Positions 11,063 to 21,342 of a stretch of 64,000 nucleotides of DNA are shown piece by piece; the first letter of the stretch is position 1, and each line of letters opens with the position of its first letter. The translations under genes and the position numbers were made by a program. The notes beneath the pieces were generated by a model. It had not been told where the DNA came from. It made no database searches and saw nothing but the letters and a program-made list of their open reading frames with translations. The stretch spans positions 1 to 64,000 of the forward strand of contig CAJNDS010000857.1 in assembly GCA_905221605.1 (NCBI GenBank), in the 5' to 3' direction. This stretch comes from Symbiodinium natans (lineage: Eukaryota; Sar; Dinophyceae; Suessiales; Symbiodiniaceae).

Positions 11063-12793
11063 ATGGCACAGAAAACCTCGCGAGTCTACTGCAAAAACGT
11101 GTGGTACGACGTGAAGAAGTGGGTGCCTCGGTTACAGACTTATATAGAAGAAACAAAACCCTAAGCCTAAGCCCTATATAGACACTGAAGCACCACACAA
11201 TCCCGCTGAACTTGATTCGCTTTACCTCAATCAACACTTTTACCTGAAGCTTTTTGGTTTGTTCTTTTCTCATTGATGCCAACCCATCCAAGGCAGTGCG
11301 ATCATGTCTGGAGCGGCTCGGTGTCAACAACTGCTTGGACATCCAGCTGGTCCGTGACAAGTACTGGGTTGAGGGCCGAAAGCGTTCGGACCATTGTTCC
11401 ATGTTCCTCAGTTTCGCCGCTGGTCAAGCAGAAAGCATGTGTTTTTTTTATTTTCTTGTGATAGGAAACCCTATACAAGCCTGGAACCCTTGAGCTTATG
11501 TATAAACCCTTTATATATATATATATACATACATATACATACCGTTTGGAACCATTATATGTATGAAGCCTCACAAGGAAAACTTAGGTCTATGTGTGCA
11601 TGTATATGTAGGTATATATATATATATAGAAATGTATACATGTATATAAAGGTCTTTCTTTCCGTCGCAGACAAGACATAAAGCCAAGAGTAAATTACTT
11701 GCGAGTGTCTTAACCCTAAACCTTAAACCGTGTCTAAACCCTATAAACCCTATATAAACCTTAAAACCTAAACCCGAAACCCTATATAAACCCTAAACCC
11801 TAGACCCTTTAATACCAAAAGGAGCACCAGGAGGATGCCGGCTATGCCATCGCCCAGCTCGACCAGGTGTTCCTGCCGGAGATCTGCAGTGGCAAAGTTC
11901 TTGCAGCTTCGTGGGCGGAGGACCCCAAGCCGAAGGTGTCGGCAGAAGCTGGGCCTGGAGTGCCGTCAGCTGCCCCTTGGATCAACGTGCCGCTGCCACC
12001 ACCCCCGGTGTTGCCGTCCTGGCCGGCTTTTCCGCCGCCGCCACCACAGCTGGATGAGGATGCGGAGGATGTGGTGCACTTCGTGCCTTGGTTCCTTCAC
12101 AGTGAGAATGTTTTCTTGAGTTCTGGTGGACCAACAGTTTTGTCTTTTGTGTGTCCGAACCTCAAGTATATATATATATACCCTAAACCCTAAACCCTAA
12201 ACCCTAAAAACCCTAAAAACCCTAAACCCTAAACCCTAAACCCTAAACCCTAAAAACATATGTCAACTTTTTCCGTTTTCTGCGATGGCTTCTCTTTTTA
12301 AACCCGACATAAACAAAAAAAACAACAGTTTAATATAACACAAGAAACAACTCAGGATCCCTACGAGATTATCCCCATGGAGGGCGAGGACGAGAGCAAG
12401 GAGGTCGAGGGCGAGGCCACCAAGCATCTTACCTGCGAGATCGAGAAACTCCGTGCTGCTGGGCTAGAAGAGGTGCAGGACGACGACGAGGAGCCCAACG
12501 ATGAGGCCCAGCAGGACGACGAGGCCGAGAAGGACAAGGCCAACGAAGACGGCAGCCAGTCGGAGGAGGAGGAGGAGGGAGAGCAGGAAAGCTCGGAGAA
12601 GTCCAAAAAGGAGAAGCACCGGAGACACAGATCGCGAAGGCCCTCTTCGAGCTCGCGAAGCAGGCGAGGCAGCAGGCGGAGCAGACGGAGCAGGCGAAGC
12701 AGGAGCAGGCGAAGCAGGCGGCGACGAAGCTCCAGCTCTTCGCGACTGGTCACCTTCCGTGTGAAGCACGGCAAGTACAAGCGGGTACGGTGA
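11063..12793 (+). CDS. Transposon gene B: acidic protein with arginine/serine tail, four exons
   Basis: Proposed exons are 11063-11122, 11293 to about 11427, 11822-12103 and 12356-12793, each later exon opening with AG|G. They stay in phase 0 with a GT, a GC or GA, and a GA donor, for about 300 aa. The protein opens MAQKTSRVYCKNVWYDVKKW, continues with a Cys-containing stretch (RSCLERLGVNNCLDIQLV), a proline-rich loop and VVHFVPWF. It then turns into a long E/D-rich segment and ends in an SR/RS tail (repeated SRRSRR, SSSSSR). RS tails are typical of splicing-related proteins, but this is no proof of such a role. The donor of exon 2 is uncertain by a few bases. Introns hold telomere-like units. 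Confidence 0.55.
11710..11815 (+). repeat. Telomere-like repeats in intron 2 of gene B
   Basis: CCCTAAA and CCCTATA units lie directly upstream of exon 3 (11822). A separate (TA)n-rich tract is at 11510-11650. Confidence 0.8.
12176..12256 (+). repeat. Telomere-like repeats in intron 3 of gene B
   Basis: About eleven CCCTAAA units, some with extra A, follow a short TATATA run and lie between exon 3 and exon 4. Confidence 0.85.
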
Positions 12794-13167
12794 TCGCCAG
12801 CAGCCAAAAAGAGCGAAACCGTTCATCCCTATATAAGCCCCAAACCCAAGCCTTGAACCTTAAACCCTAAAAGCCCTACCCTAAAACCCTAACACCCTAA
12901 ACCCTAAACCCTAAACCCTTAATCCTAAACCCTAAACCCTAAACCCTAAAACCCTAAACCCTAAACCCTAAACCCTTAATCCTAAACCCGAAACCCTAAA
13001 CACTATAAACCTAAACCCTGAATCCCCTAAACCCCCTAAACCCATGCATTACCTGCGATGGTCCCCGTTACATGCGATGGTTCCGATTTACATGTGATGC
13101 TCCCCATTACATGTGATTTACATGTGATGCTCCCCATTACATGTGATTTACTTGCGATGGTCCCCAT

Positions 13168-13535
13168 CACATATACATATGTACATATATGCATATATGC
13201 ATATATACATATATACATATATACATATATACATATATACATATATACATATATACATATATACATATATACATATATATACATATATACATATATACAT
13301 ATACATATATAAATAAATACATATATACACATGTATATATATACATATATACATATATACACATGTATATATATACATCATATATACATATATACATATA
13401 TACATATATACATATATACATATATACATATATACATATATACATATATACATATATGCATATATGCATATGTACATATACATATACATATATATATATA
13501 TATACATATACATATACATACATACATATACACAT
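13168..13535. repeat. ATATACAT microsatellite
   Basis: Nearly pure ATACAT/ATATACAT units over about 370 bp, palindromic in composition. No coding content. Confidence 0.95.
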
Positions 13536-13730
13536 GTACTTTCGTTTGGGGGGTTGGGGGTTCCATATATACCGTCTAGGGTGTTTCATGGTTTAAATTT
13601 AGTGTTTCGGGTTTAGGGGTTTCCGGTGGTCTAGGAGTCTAGGGCCTAGGTTTCAGGGTTTAGTGATACACATTTTGGATTTTTTTCGTTATTTTTTTAA
13701 AAAAATTTGCATTTTTTTAAAAAAATCATA

Positions 13731-13906
13731 TGAATTTCTTATGAATTCTTTATGCGGTTCTTGTGTTGTTTTTATGTTGTTTTATAAACTTCATAAGAAA
13801 CGCATAAAAAATGCATAGGTTCTATGTGTTTTTTATGAAGTTTTATAAACGACATAAAAACAACATAAAAAACGCATAAAGAATTCATAAGAAATTCATA
13901 TTAAAA
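13731..13906. repeat. AT-rich foldback (hairpin) element
   Basis: The left arm begins ATGAATTTCTTATGAATTCT (13731) and the right arm ends with its reverse complement (about 13906). Inner parts (ACGCATAAA, CATAAAAACAACAT) also pair. The arms are about 65-75 bp with a short loop. It looks like a foldback or MITE that landed in the transposon, or a structural part of it. Confidence 0.75.
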
Positions 13907-14276
13907 CAACAAAAAAATAACAAAAAAAAATAAAATCAAAAAGAAACGATTATTTTTTATAAAAAGGTTCGGGCATAGTGGTGTGCACTGACAAATTCTC
14001 TGGGCCCCGAGCCCTAAACCAGGCTCGAAAGTTTTACATGTGACTGGTAGTTTTACATGTGAGACCACAAGCTTTTCCTTCGAGCACTCACGATGTTATA
14101 CTGAAACCCGGAACACTTTATCTAAAAGATTCTGTGGTGTTTGTGCGCTTTTGTAGAGCATGGGTAGTTTTACATGTGAGAGCGCAAGCTTTTCCTTTTG
14201 GCACGCAGTTGCTTCATGACCACAGCACTGTGTGCTCCATTTGAAGTGATTGCTTTTGTGTGTTCGTGAAGAACAC

Positions 14277-16169
14277 ATGTCGGACGAGGAGCCGGCAATG
14301 CCTGTGCCGACGGATGTCGAAGTCGAGGAAGTCCCACCACAGCCTCGGAAGAAACCAGCCGCCAAAGCAGCGAAGACCGATGTCGATGCCGAGGAAGACC
14401 CACAGCCTCAGAAGAAACCAGCCGCCAAAGAGCCAGCAGCGAAGACCACGGCGAAGCCCAAGAAGAATGCGGAGGCAAAGATGAAGGACAAGGTCCAGCC
14501 CAAACAGATAGCCAAGGCCAAAGCAAAGAACCTGGTTCTCAAGAAGCCCTCTGCAGCTCCACAAAGCCAGAAGCGAACAGCCGACGACGACAAGGGCAAG
14601 GGTACCTCTGAGAAGAGCAAGAACAAGGGTACCTCTGACAAGAGCAAGAGTACCTCTGACAAGAAGAGCAAGGTGATTTCCTCATGGGCCACACCCTTGT
14701 TTGCCGAGAAGGAAGATGCCGAGGAAGAGGGCGGCGAAGAGGAGGCGGCAGAGGTCGACGAAGAGATCGATGTGTTCAACACGGACCCCGAGACCCAGAC
14801 GAAGAAAGACCGAGCGAAAGATTTTAAATTTAAGCAGATGTACCAGAACAACCAGTTGCCCGACTGGCTCGCGGCAAAATACCGCGAAACGCTCTCCATG
14901 AAGGTGGGGCGTGTGGAGCAGCAGCGAAAGCTCGTGAACATGTGCCTCGATCGCACAAAGGATCAGAAGCTGGTCGTGAACCTGAACAAGCCGATGTTCA
15001 AGGAGATGCAAGAGACCTGGACGAAGATCCAGTCCAAGAAAGCAACAAAGACCTTATCCAAAACACTCTTCTGTGGTAAGTTCAACCTCACAGAGGATGC
15101 TTTCCAAGCCGGGCTCCAGGCGGGAGAGTTTTACGAAGTGACCGACGAGAATGGCACGTGCAAGTACGGGTGGGATACGGCCGAGCACAGTGAGACAAAA
15201 GCCAAGAAGGCTGCCAGTGTAACCGAGACAGCCGGCAAAATTAGCAAGGAGCAGCAGGGCTTGGTGGCAGCTGTTGCCGACAAGTGGAGCATCGGGTTGT
15301 TTCGGAAGGCCAGCCGTTCCCCCAAGGCCACAGCCTCCAGCAGCAGCGAGAAGAAGGTGCCCTTGGCTATCATGGACCAGCAGCCCCAGTCTCTCTCGTC
15401 GAAGGATTGGGAGATGGCCAAGCAGCAACTGCACATGGCGCAGAAAGCCTTCGAGCAGATCAAGAACTCGGCACAGAAGCTGCTGACAGGATTGACCAAG
15501 GAGGACAAGTTTTACGATCAGGCGAGCCCTTGCTGTTTTAGTTTTATTTACACTTACACGAGACCAGCTTTGCTCTGCTTTTTGCTTTGTTTTGCGAAAA
15601 CGAGTAAAACCCCACACCCCATCTAATTGTTTGGGGGGGGGGGTTAGGGTTTAGGGTTTAGGGTTGAGGGTTTAGGGTTTAGGGTCTAGGGTTTAGGGTC
15701 TAGGGTTGAGGGTTGAGGGTTTAGGGTTTAGGGTTTAGGGTGTAAGGTTTAGGGTTTCGGGTTTAGGTTGAAAATTTAAAGTCCGAACCCGGTATTTGTC
15801 TCTGTGTTATCCCACAACCTCGCAACGATTTACGCCCCAACCCCAACAGAACAGCAGCCCCGAGCCACGACGACACACTATAAGGAAGATCATCGTCCAG
15901 GCGGCCACGAGCGAGAAGGTCAAGATTGATCACATCCATACATGGCAGGCCTATAAGCATTTGTATTTCTGATATGTGAGAAAGAGACTGCATGTTTTGT
16001 ATAAGGAACAAAGCACACACACAAATAGGAGCTACCGGATGGCTCAGAGATCACGACCCTGAAGTACGATGAAATGATGCTGGAGTTTGGCACAAAGGCC
16101 GAGCAACTTGAAGAGCAATTCGCTGCTGTCAAGGCACAGCACTCTGTCGTCAGTGCTCGCAAAGCCTAG
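14277..16169 (+). CDS. Transposon gene C: basic/acidic protein with helical core, three exons
   Basis: Proposed exons: 14277 to about 15523, 15885-15918, and 16029-16169 ending in TAG; about 473 aa. The N-terminal third is low-complexity (PRKKPAAK repeats, GTSEKSK and GTSDKSK repeats, then an E-rich patch). The core from about 14790 on is compact and helical: FKFKQMYQNNQLPDWLAAKY, then GRVEQQRKLVNMCLDR. The end is a coiled-coil-like helix (MMLEFGTKAEQLEEQF). Proteins of this build accompany DDE transposases in dinoflagellate gene sets as far as I recall, perhaps as a second transposition protein. The exon 1 donor could also be a few bases earlier. It lies 352 bp before the transposase gene on the same strand. 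Confidence 0.6.
15636..15772 (+). repeat. Telomere-like repeats in intron 1 of gene C
   Basis: TTTAGGG units with variants TCTAGGG and TTGAGGG follow a run of G. The orientation is opposite to the tracts in the gene B introns. Confidence 0.85.
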
Positions 16170-16521
16170 GAGTGGAGCCTGCCCAGATTTTGATGGTGTG
16201 TGCGGTTTTTGCATTCGCTTGCACACAGGGATTTTGGATCTCCAGAACTATATAGGCGACTGTGCTAGAGAAAGCCGTGCAAAAGACATGTCTTTGTGCA
16301 ACCCTAAACCCTAAACCTTAAAAACATAAGCCTATATACCCTATATAAACCCTAAACCCTAAACCTGTAGTTATGTTTCATGTGGGAGCTTTGGAAGTTT
16401 GTTTTCTTCAGAATTACATCTTGAGAGTTTCATGTTTTGTGTGATATACAGCAAGAAAACCGTTTCCTTTCGAGATCTTTTCCTTTCGAGATCATTTTGC
16501 AACATCTTCTTGTACGATAAC

Positions 16522-18507
16522 ATGGATGATGCCGGCCCCGCGAGAAAACGACGAAAAGGTGGCATTCAACAACGACAGAGCCAGGCTGAGGCTTCAAAGA
16601 CAAGCATCAGTGCTCTGCATGATCTGCTGATGACATACCTCGCACAGGGCCTTATGTCGGCTGCAGTGTGTCATGCAATTGCAACAGCAGCTGTTGCCGA
16701 TATGGGCCTCTCTCGCGAAGGTACCGTGTTTCCTGATTTGGAGAAGCTGGCCAAGATCAAGCATGGTAAGAACCTGCAAAAGTCGATCGACGGCCTGCTG
16801 GCCAAACAAGCCGACCTTCCCACACCCAAAGAGTTCGACATCCCTCTTGCGGGACAGGTGCCAGGCCAGCCCACGTCATTGCTTCTGCTGCCCCACGAAA
16901 TGATGGCCCATATGTTTTCCAATGGCACAGGGTGGGTTACCTCCGTGCTGCCGGACCCGAGCCGGTTGGCTGCCTTCTGGGATTGTTTCCGGAAGCATCC
17001 CTGCATGGAGGGCCACCCTCTGCTTTCCCACCCCCAGTACAGGAACCGGTGCATTCCATTGGCCATGCACGGCGACGAGGTTCCTGTGCTGGGGGTGGGG
17101 AAGATATGGTGCCGCTCGGCACTGGCATTTTCCTGGAATTCCCTCATGGCCACTTTTGCAGGACGCTCTGTGCAGGACACCAACCTGTACATATGGGGGT
17201 GCTTCGAAAAATTCATTGTTGGTGACGACGAGGATGCTCCTGGCACAATGGCCACGTTCTGGAAGATACTCGCATGGTCTTTTGGGATCATATATGAGGG
17301 GGTGTGGCCTACGAAAGATTGGGAGGGCACTCCGAAACTCGACTTGCTTGTCATATGTAGGTTTTGTTTTTCTTTGTGAAGGGTTTTGTGTTTGGGTTTC
17401 CGCATGTAAAAGCTATACACACATATATGTATATATATATATAAGCAGTTTCATTTTTCACTTTTCCTGTATACAAACAGGTATGCCCCGGGCAGTGCAG
17501 AAGCAGCAAAAGCAGGGACTTTGCTTTGTGGCGGTTACTTTGGAGCCTTGGTTCAGTTGGCAGGCGACCTCGACTACTATGCCAAATGGCTGCAAGTGCC
17601 GAAGTGGAACAACCATGAGAAACCCTGTTGCCTCTGCCGAGCAAGTTTCAAAGGGCCCTTAAGCTGGATGGACAACAGAGAGAGCTCACCGTGGCAAAGC
17701 GCCGGCCTCAAGCCCAGCAACTGGAAGACACACTGGGATTCGGCTTGTGCCTTATTCCAATTGCCGGGCTTCAATGGGCTGTGTCTTTCTATGGACTATA
17801 TGCATTGCATGTTTCTTGGGTGGTTGCAGTATGCATATGGCTCCGTGCTCTCTCTCGTTTTCTCGGATTGCTTGGAAGGCACAGAGGCTGAAAGGCTGAA
17901 GCATATCGATTCCTTCATCAAGAATTACCAGCGAGAACATGGCACCAGATACAAGTTCAAGCAAAAGCTCCTCAAACTTACGATGATACAGCCCAAGAAA
18001 GGTTTCCCAAAGATTCGTGGCAGGGCATCGGATGTGCAAAGCTTGGACACTGCCCTTCTAGCATTTTTTCAGCAGGAGATGGACGAAGAGAACTACCAGC
18101 ACAAGCAGATTCTGCTCTTTCTCCGTTTGAATTGTCGTTTGTCTGAGAAGTTAGACACGTTTTCGCCAAGGCATGGGTACCTGGCTTTGCCTGAGCAGGA
18201 AGCACGGCAGGCTCTGCTCTGCGGCCTGCAGATGGCACAGCTCCACATCAGCTTGCAGCAGCACTACAAAGCTGCAGGGAGGCACTTATTTAACCTCACA
18301 AGCAAGACACACTTTGCTTTGCACAGCCTGTCGCTCAGTGGCTGCATTCATCCAGCAATGGTCTGGTGCTTCAAGGGCGAGTCCACCATGCATCGGGTTC
18401 AGACCCTTTGGAAGAGTTGCCTGCCTGGTGTCAAGCATTGGCAGGTCGCCAGGAAGGCTGCCCTCAAGGAGCGGCACCTTCTGTGGCTGAGGGGCAAGGT
18501 CGGGTGA
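16522..18507 (+). CDS. DDE-type transposase, two exons
   Basis: Exon 1 is 16522-17345 (ATG) and exon 2 is 17481-18507 (TGA); a GC donor and CAG|G acceptor give one 616-aa frame. Candidate catalytic residues are D185 in IPLAMHGDEVPV, D304 or D306 in LAGDLDYYAKW, and D380 with H383 in LSMDYMHCMFLG. A CCLC motif at 324-327 could bind zinc between the second and third. The spacing and the D-x2-H-x4-G motif resemble transposases of the CACTA, Plavaka and KDZ groups, which cut and paste DNA in the nucleus. The N-terminus has a basic patch (ARKRRK) that may serve as nuclear signal. The length is in the normal range and I see no break, so it may be active. Which superfamily it belongs to needs an alignment. 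Confidence 0.75.
17346..17480 (+). other. Transposase intron with GC donor
   Basis: 135 bp, starting GCTTGTC and ending AAACAG, with an (AT)n run in the middle. The GC donor is inferred because it is the only G[T/A/C] site here that keeps phase with the CAG|G acceptor. It carries no telomeric tract. Confidence 0.55.
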
Positions 18508-19137
18508 ACTCTTGTCTGTGCGAGGGCCAAAAAAAATTGTTCCTGTTGTTTACATGTGAGGTTTCTATGTGAGAGAGAGCCGGCCCATGCCCCAAAACGG
18601 AGAAAGAGCTAGCCGGTTGATGAGAGACGTTTTACTTTGCGAGTTCTGTGCCTCTCATATTTACATATAAAGTGTCAGAGAGACAAAAAAGTACTTCGAT
18701 GTGATCATGCCTTGTTTTGGACCTGGGGAAAGCGATTATATTGTCTCACAGGAAACTCACAAGCAAATTATAGTCCGTAGTTATATCCTGAGTGTTGTCT
18801 CGCAAGTAAACGAATGTTATCACAAGTAAACACACAAACAAATGAGTCCGTAGTTTCTGTCTCGCAAGTAATTCTGTCTCGCAAGTAGTTCTGTCTCGCA
18901 AGTAATATAGGGTTTAGGGTTTAGGGTTTAGGGTTTAAGGTTTATAGGGTTTAGGGTTTATGGCTTAGGGTTTAGGCATGTTCCCACTTTTTACTCACGA
19001 CGGCGGACGAAGCTTGCCAAGTGCTGCCAGTATAAAGGCTGTGCTTTTGTACATAGAGCACAGGGGCGACTGACAGATCTCTTATTTTGATGCCCGTGGT
19101 GGGCAAAACATGCACAAAAAAGCCGCACAGCTGTGCA
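18508..19137. repeat. Right subterminal repeat region
   Basis: Copies of TCTCGCAAGTAA and ATCACAAGTAAAC (about 18783-18905) are the reverse complement of the TTACTTGTGAG words at the left end, so the two ends carry inverted subterminal repeats. A telomere-like TTTAGGG tract lies at 18905-18978. Confidence 0.6.
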
Positions 19138-19470
19138 TCACTGCTCGTCGGGCACCCGCTTGAACCAAACCCAGTACCTTTGTTGTCATCCAGCTCTCAT
19201 GTAAAAAAGAACATATATATATATGTATATTATACATCTCTTTTTATCTTTTTCAAGCTAAGTTGCCAGATGACCAAGCCAGTCAGCGGATCCTCCCACT
19301 TTTTCCAGCACCACACCCACTTCCTTTCTGTTACACACGTCTAGACTGCACACAAGTAAACCGCTCTATTGTGTATTCATAGATCTATGACTCACGAAAA
19401 TTTTTTCCATGTCAGCTCCAAGATTCATCTGCCTGGGTGAACGACTGCGATCTCGCCGACCGCTTTCCAT
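19138..19470 (-). CDS. Possible small RS-type protein gene (E), three exons, minus strand
   Basis: Exon 1 is 19470-19396 (ATG, MESGRRDRSRSPRQMN, then a GTGAGT donor). Exon 2 is about 19323-19280 (AG|G start, EVGVVLEKVGGSADW) and exon 3 19177-19138 (AG|G start, YWVWFKRVPDEQ, stop). The joined product is about 53 aa. The strong donor and in-phase AG|G sites support it, but exons are short and the second donor (GC) is a choice among several. It would be the only minus-strand gene of the transposon. The family is unknown. Confidence 0.35.
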
Positions 19471-19916
19471 GGTGTGGCTCTGGCGAGACAAGTGAAGCTG
19501 TAGCAATGGCAGGCTGGGGCCGATATACACCGCAAGAAAAACTGAACCTCTCACATGCACAACAAGCCTCGCAGAAAACAATACCCACAGAGTCTCACAT
19601 GTAAAACGATACACTTTCATCGCAAGCAAGTTCGGCTCTTTCTCGTTTGGAACAGCCCTGAGAAAAAGTGGTTTAAGGTTGGAAAAAATCCTCGCAGGTA
19701 AGCATTTTGTCATGAAGTTTCATGTTTTCGAAAGTATTTCAGTTTTTTGGCACAAAATTCATTAAGCATTTTGTATGAAGTTTTGACGCGTTTTTTATGA
19801 AGTTTTGACGCGTTTTTTATGAAGTTTTGGTGTTCGGAGAAAATTTACGTTTAGTCGGAAATTTAGGTTTTTCGTAACTAAAAAACTCCATTTACGTAAA
19901 TCCAACCGAAACCTGA
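19471..19916. repeat. Right end of transposon: short tandem repeats
   Basis: No gene. CTCACATGTAAAAC (19600) matches the subterminal word in reverse. TTTTGACGCGTTTTTTATGAAG-like units recur two to three times at about 19765-19830, just inside the inverted repeat. Confidence 0.65.
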
Positions 19917-19941
19917 ATTCACGTATTCTGGAGACTCAGGG
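19917..19941 (-). repeat. Right terminal inverted repeat
   Basis: Exact reverse complement of 7779-7803, followed by the right TG duplication at 19942-19943. Removing the element and one TG restores the reading frame and a complete CCCH zinc finger of the host ORF. Confidence 0.93.
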
Positions 19942-19943
19942 TG

Positions 19944-20971
19944 GTGACAGGTGTGTTTTTGAGCATGGTGATCCGCTGAATGAACAGAGGCCAAGGTCTC
20001 CAAGGACGCCCCCAAGGGATGGTCCAAGGAGAAGTTCTGGTGCAAAAGGTGGGGAAAAGGAGATCTCTCCTGAACAGTTCGATGATGGTGAGGAGTATTC
20101 CATGACTTATGACGATGATACCAAAAGGGCGGAACTGTTGATGGAGGCGATTTCATTTCTGTCCAATGGCAAAACAGATTTGGCTCGAGCAGAGGCGGAC
20201 CCACTGTTCAAACTCCTGAAGTTCAATGGAGATACTGACCAGATGGATAGAGAATGGGTTTCGTGGACCACCGGTATGCTGTCCGTGCTGGAACTTCACG
20301 AAGTAGTGAAGTCGTATGAGGTTTCGCTCGCGGAGGTGGAAGAATGGGTCAATGACCTGAGGATATGGTTCGAGCGAGCCAACGTGGAAGAAGAAAAAGA
20401 TCCCAAAAGGGGCAAGAAGAGGTCCCTAGAAAGGGAGTCCAGCAAGGATATTCCTGCCGAAAAGGAGGTGGTTGAGACTTCTGAGACGGAGGTTGCCGTT
20501 GAGGAGGAGGTAAAAAAGGTTAAAAAGAAGAGGAAAACTGCAGTTATCGAAGATCCTTACACTCTCCTGGTTCCAAAGCCGAAGAAGATGCCGGCGACCA
20601 TTGAGAAGGGTGGATCATCATCCAATGCGGTGGTTTCTGCAGGGGAAAAAGCCTCGAAAATGCGCACAAAGTCAAACGTCGGTGGAAAGGCGAAGAAGAA
20701 GGAGAAAAGTCAGAGCCCCAAAAAGGAAGAAGTGGTGGTGGTGAAAGGTCCTGAGGAAAAGGATCGTCCCTCTGATGTGGATGCGCAAGCGTCTACCGCT
20801 GTGAGTGCAGAGCTGGGTCAATCTTGCCAAGCGATTGAGGACGCAAAGAGAGAAGGATTGGTATCCTCAATTCAAAGGTGCGTGCAGGATCCTGTTCTTG
20901 CAGTTTCGGACCTGGAGTATATTCTGCTGCAACTTCACCTCAGTATTGCAAACCATCGGAAAAAGAAGTGA
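19944..20971 (+). pseudogene. Gag-like protein of LTR element, C-terminal part after the insertion
   Basis: This frame resumes right after the transposon. Its first residues complete a C-x8-C-x5-C-x3-H zinc finger begun at 7741, in phase once the insert and one TG copy are ignored. The rest starts with a helical segment (about 20102-20385), then a very basic and acidic tail rich in K, E and V with several KKKRK-like clusters, and ends TGA at 20969-20971. ATG 20102 could start a shorter product now. No catalytic motif is visible. Confidence 0.7.
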
Positions 20972-21330
20972 CTGGATGGTATGGATGAAGGGACGGTTTT
21001 TCTCTTTCTGGAGACAGGTGCGCTGGATCGGCCAATGTGCTGAAAATGTGGTGGTTACTATTAAGGGTATGGAAATCCCTGATAGTAGAAGTTAGTAGTT
21101 TTTCACGTAGCGAAGACCACGGTTTGTGGTGAAGAAGGCCGAAGAGTCTTCAATGATAAGAGGATCAAGGTGGAAAAAAGATTCTCTATGGTTAGTGGAT
21201 TTAGCCAATGTGCTATAATTTCGTCCTGGTAGACGTAAAACCATATTGTGCATTTCAAGCAGCTGGCTGCTGCCCTAATGGCAGTTTTTGGCCAAAGATC
21301 TGCACCTCCAATGTGTCCTAGGAAATCCTA
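20972..21330 (+). other. 3' untranslated part of LTR element
   Basis: I see no coding signal between the end of the Gag-like frame and the polypurine tract. The sequence is not telomeric and belongs to the retrotransposon. Confidence 0.6.
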
Positions 21331-21342
21331 GGACAGGGGGAG
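21331..21342 (+). other. Polypurine tract
   Basis: GGACAGGGGGAG touches the TG of the 3' LTR. A purine run at this place primes plus-strand DNA synthesis in LTR retroelements; AGGGGGAG-like tracts are typical of Ty1/copia elements. Confidence 0.75.

Larger units (their letters stand above)
12794..14276. other. Spacer between transposon genes B and C: repeats only
   Basis: CCCTAAA-type units fill about 12850-13045. Three near-copies of a TTACATGTGATGCTCCCC-like word follow (13060-13165), then an imperfect ATATACAT microsatellite (13168-13535), an AT-rich foldback (13680-13935), and more TTTTACATGTGAG words (14035-14180). The long frames across the microsatellite (Tyr-Ile runs) are artefacts. 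Confidence 0.8.
7779..19941 (+). mobile_element. 12-kb cargo-bearing DNA transposon (CACTA/Plavaka-like DDE type)
   Basis: Perfect 25-bp inverted repeats bound the element (CCCTGAGTCTCC outermost), with imperfect homology for about 25 further bases. TG is duplicated at 7777-7778 and 19942-19943. Inside are four plus-strand genes with introns (8534-10210, 11063-12793, 14277-16169, 16522-18507), one possible minus-strand gene (19138-19470), and copies of a short TTTACTTGTGAG-type motif near both ends. The last plus-strand gene resembles a DDE transposase of the CACTA/Plavaka/KDZ group. The superfamily is not settled: a 2-bp duplication is unusual for CACTA. The element sits inside the LTR retrotransposon and is therefore the younger insertion. 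Confidence 0.9.

Noticed and set aside
13036-13596. Long open frames over the ATATACAT microsatellite on both strands
   Set aside because: They encode only Tyr-Ile-His/Met-Cys patterns of the repeat unit; the repeat length not divisible by three keeps all frames open.
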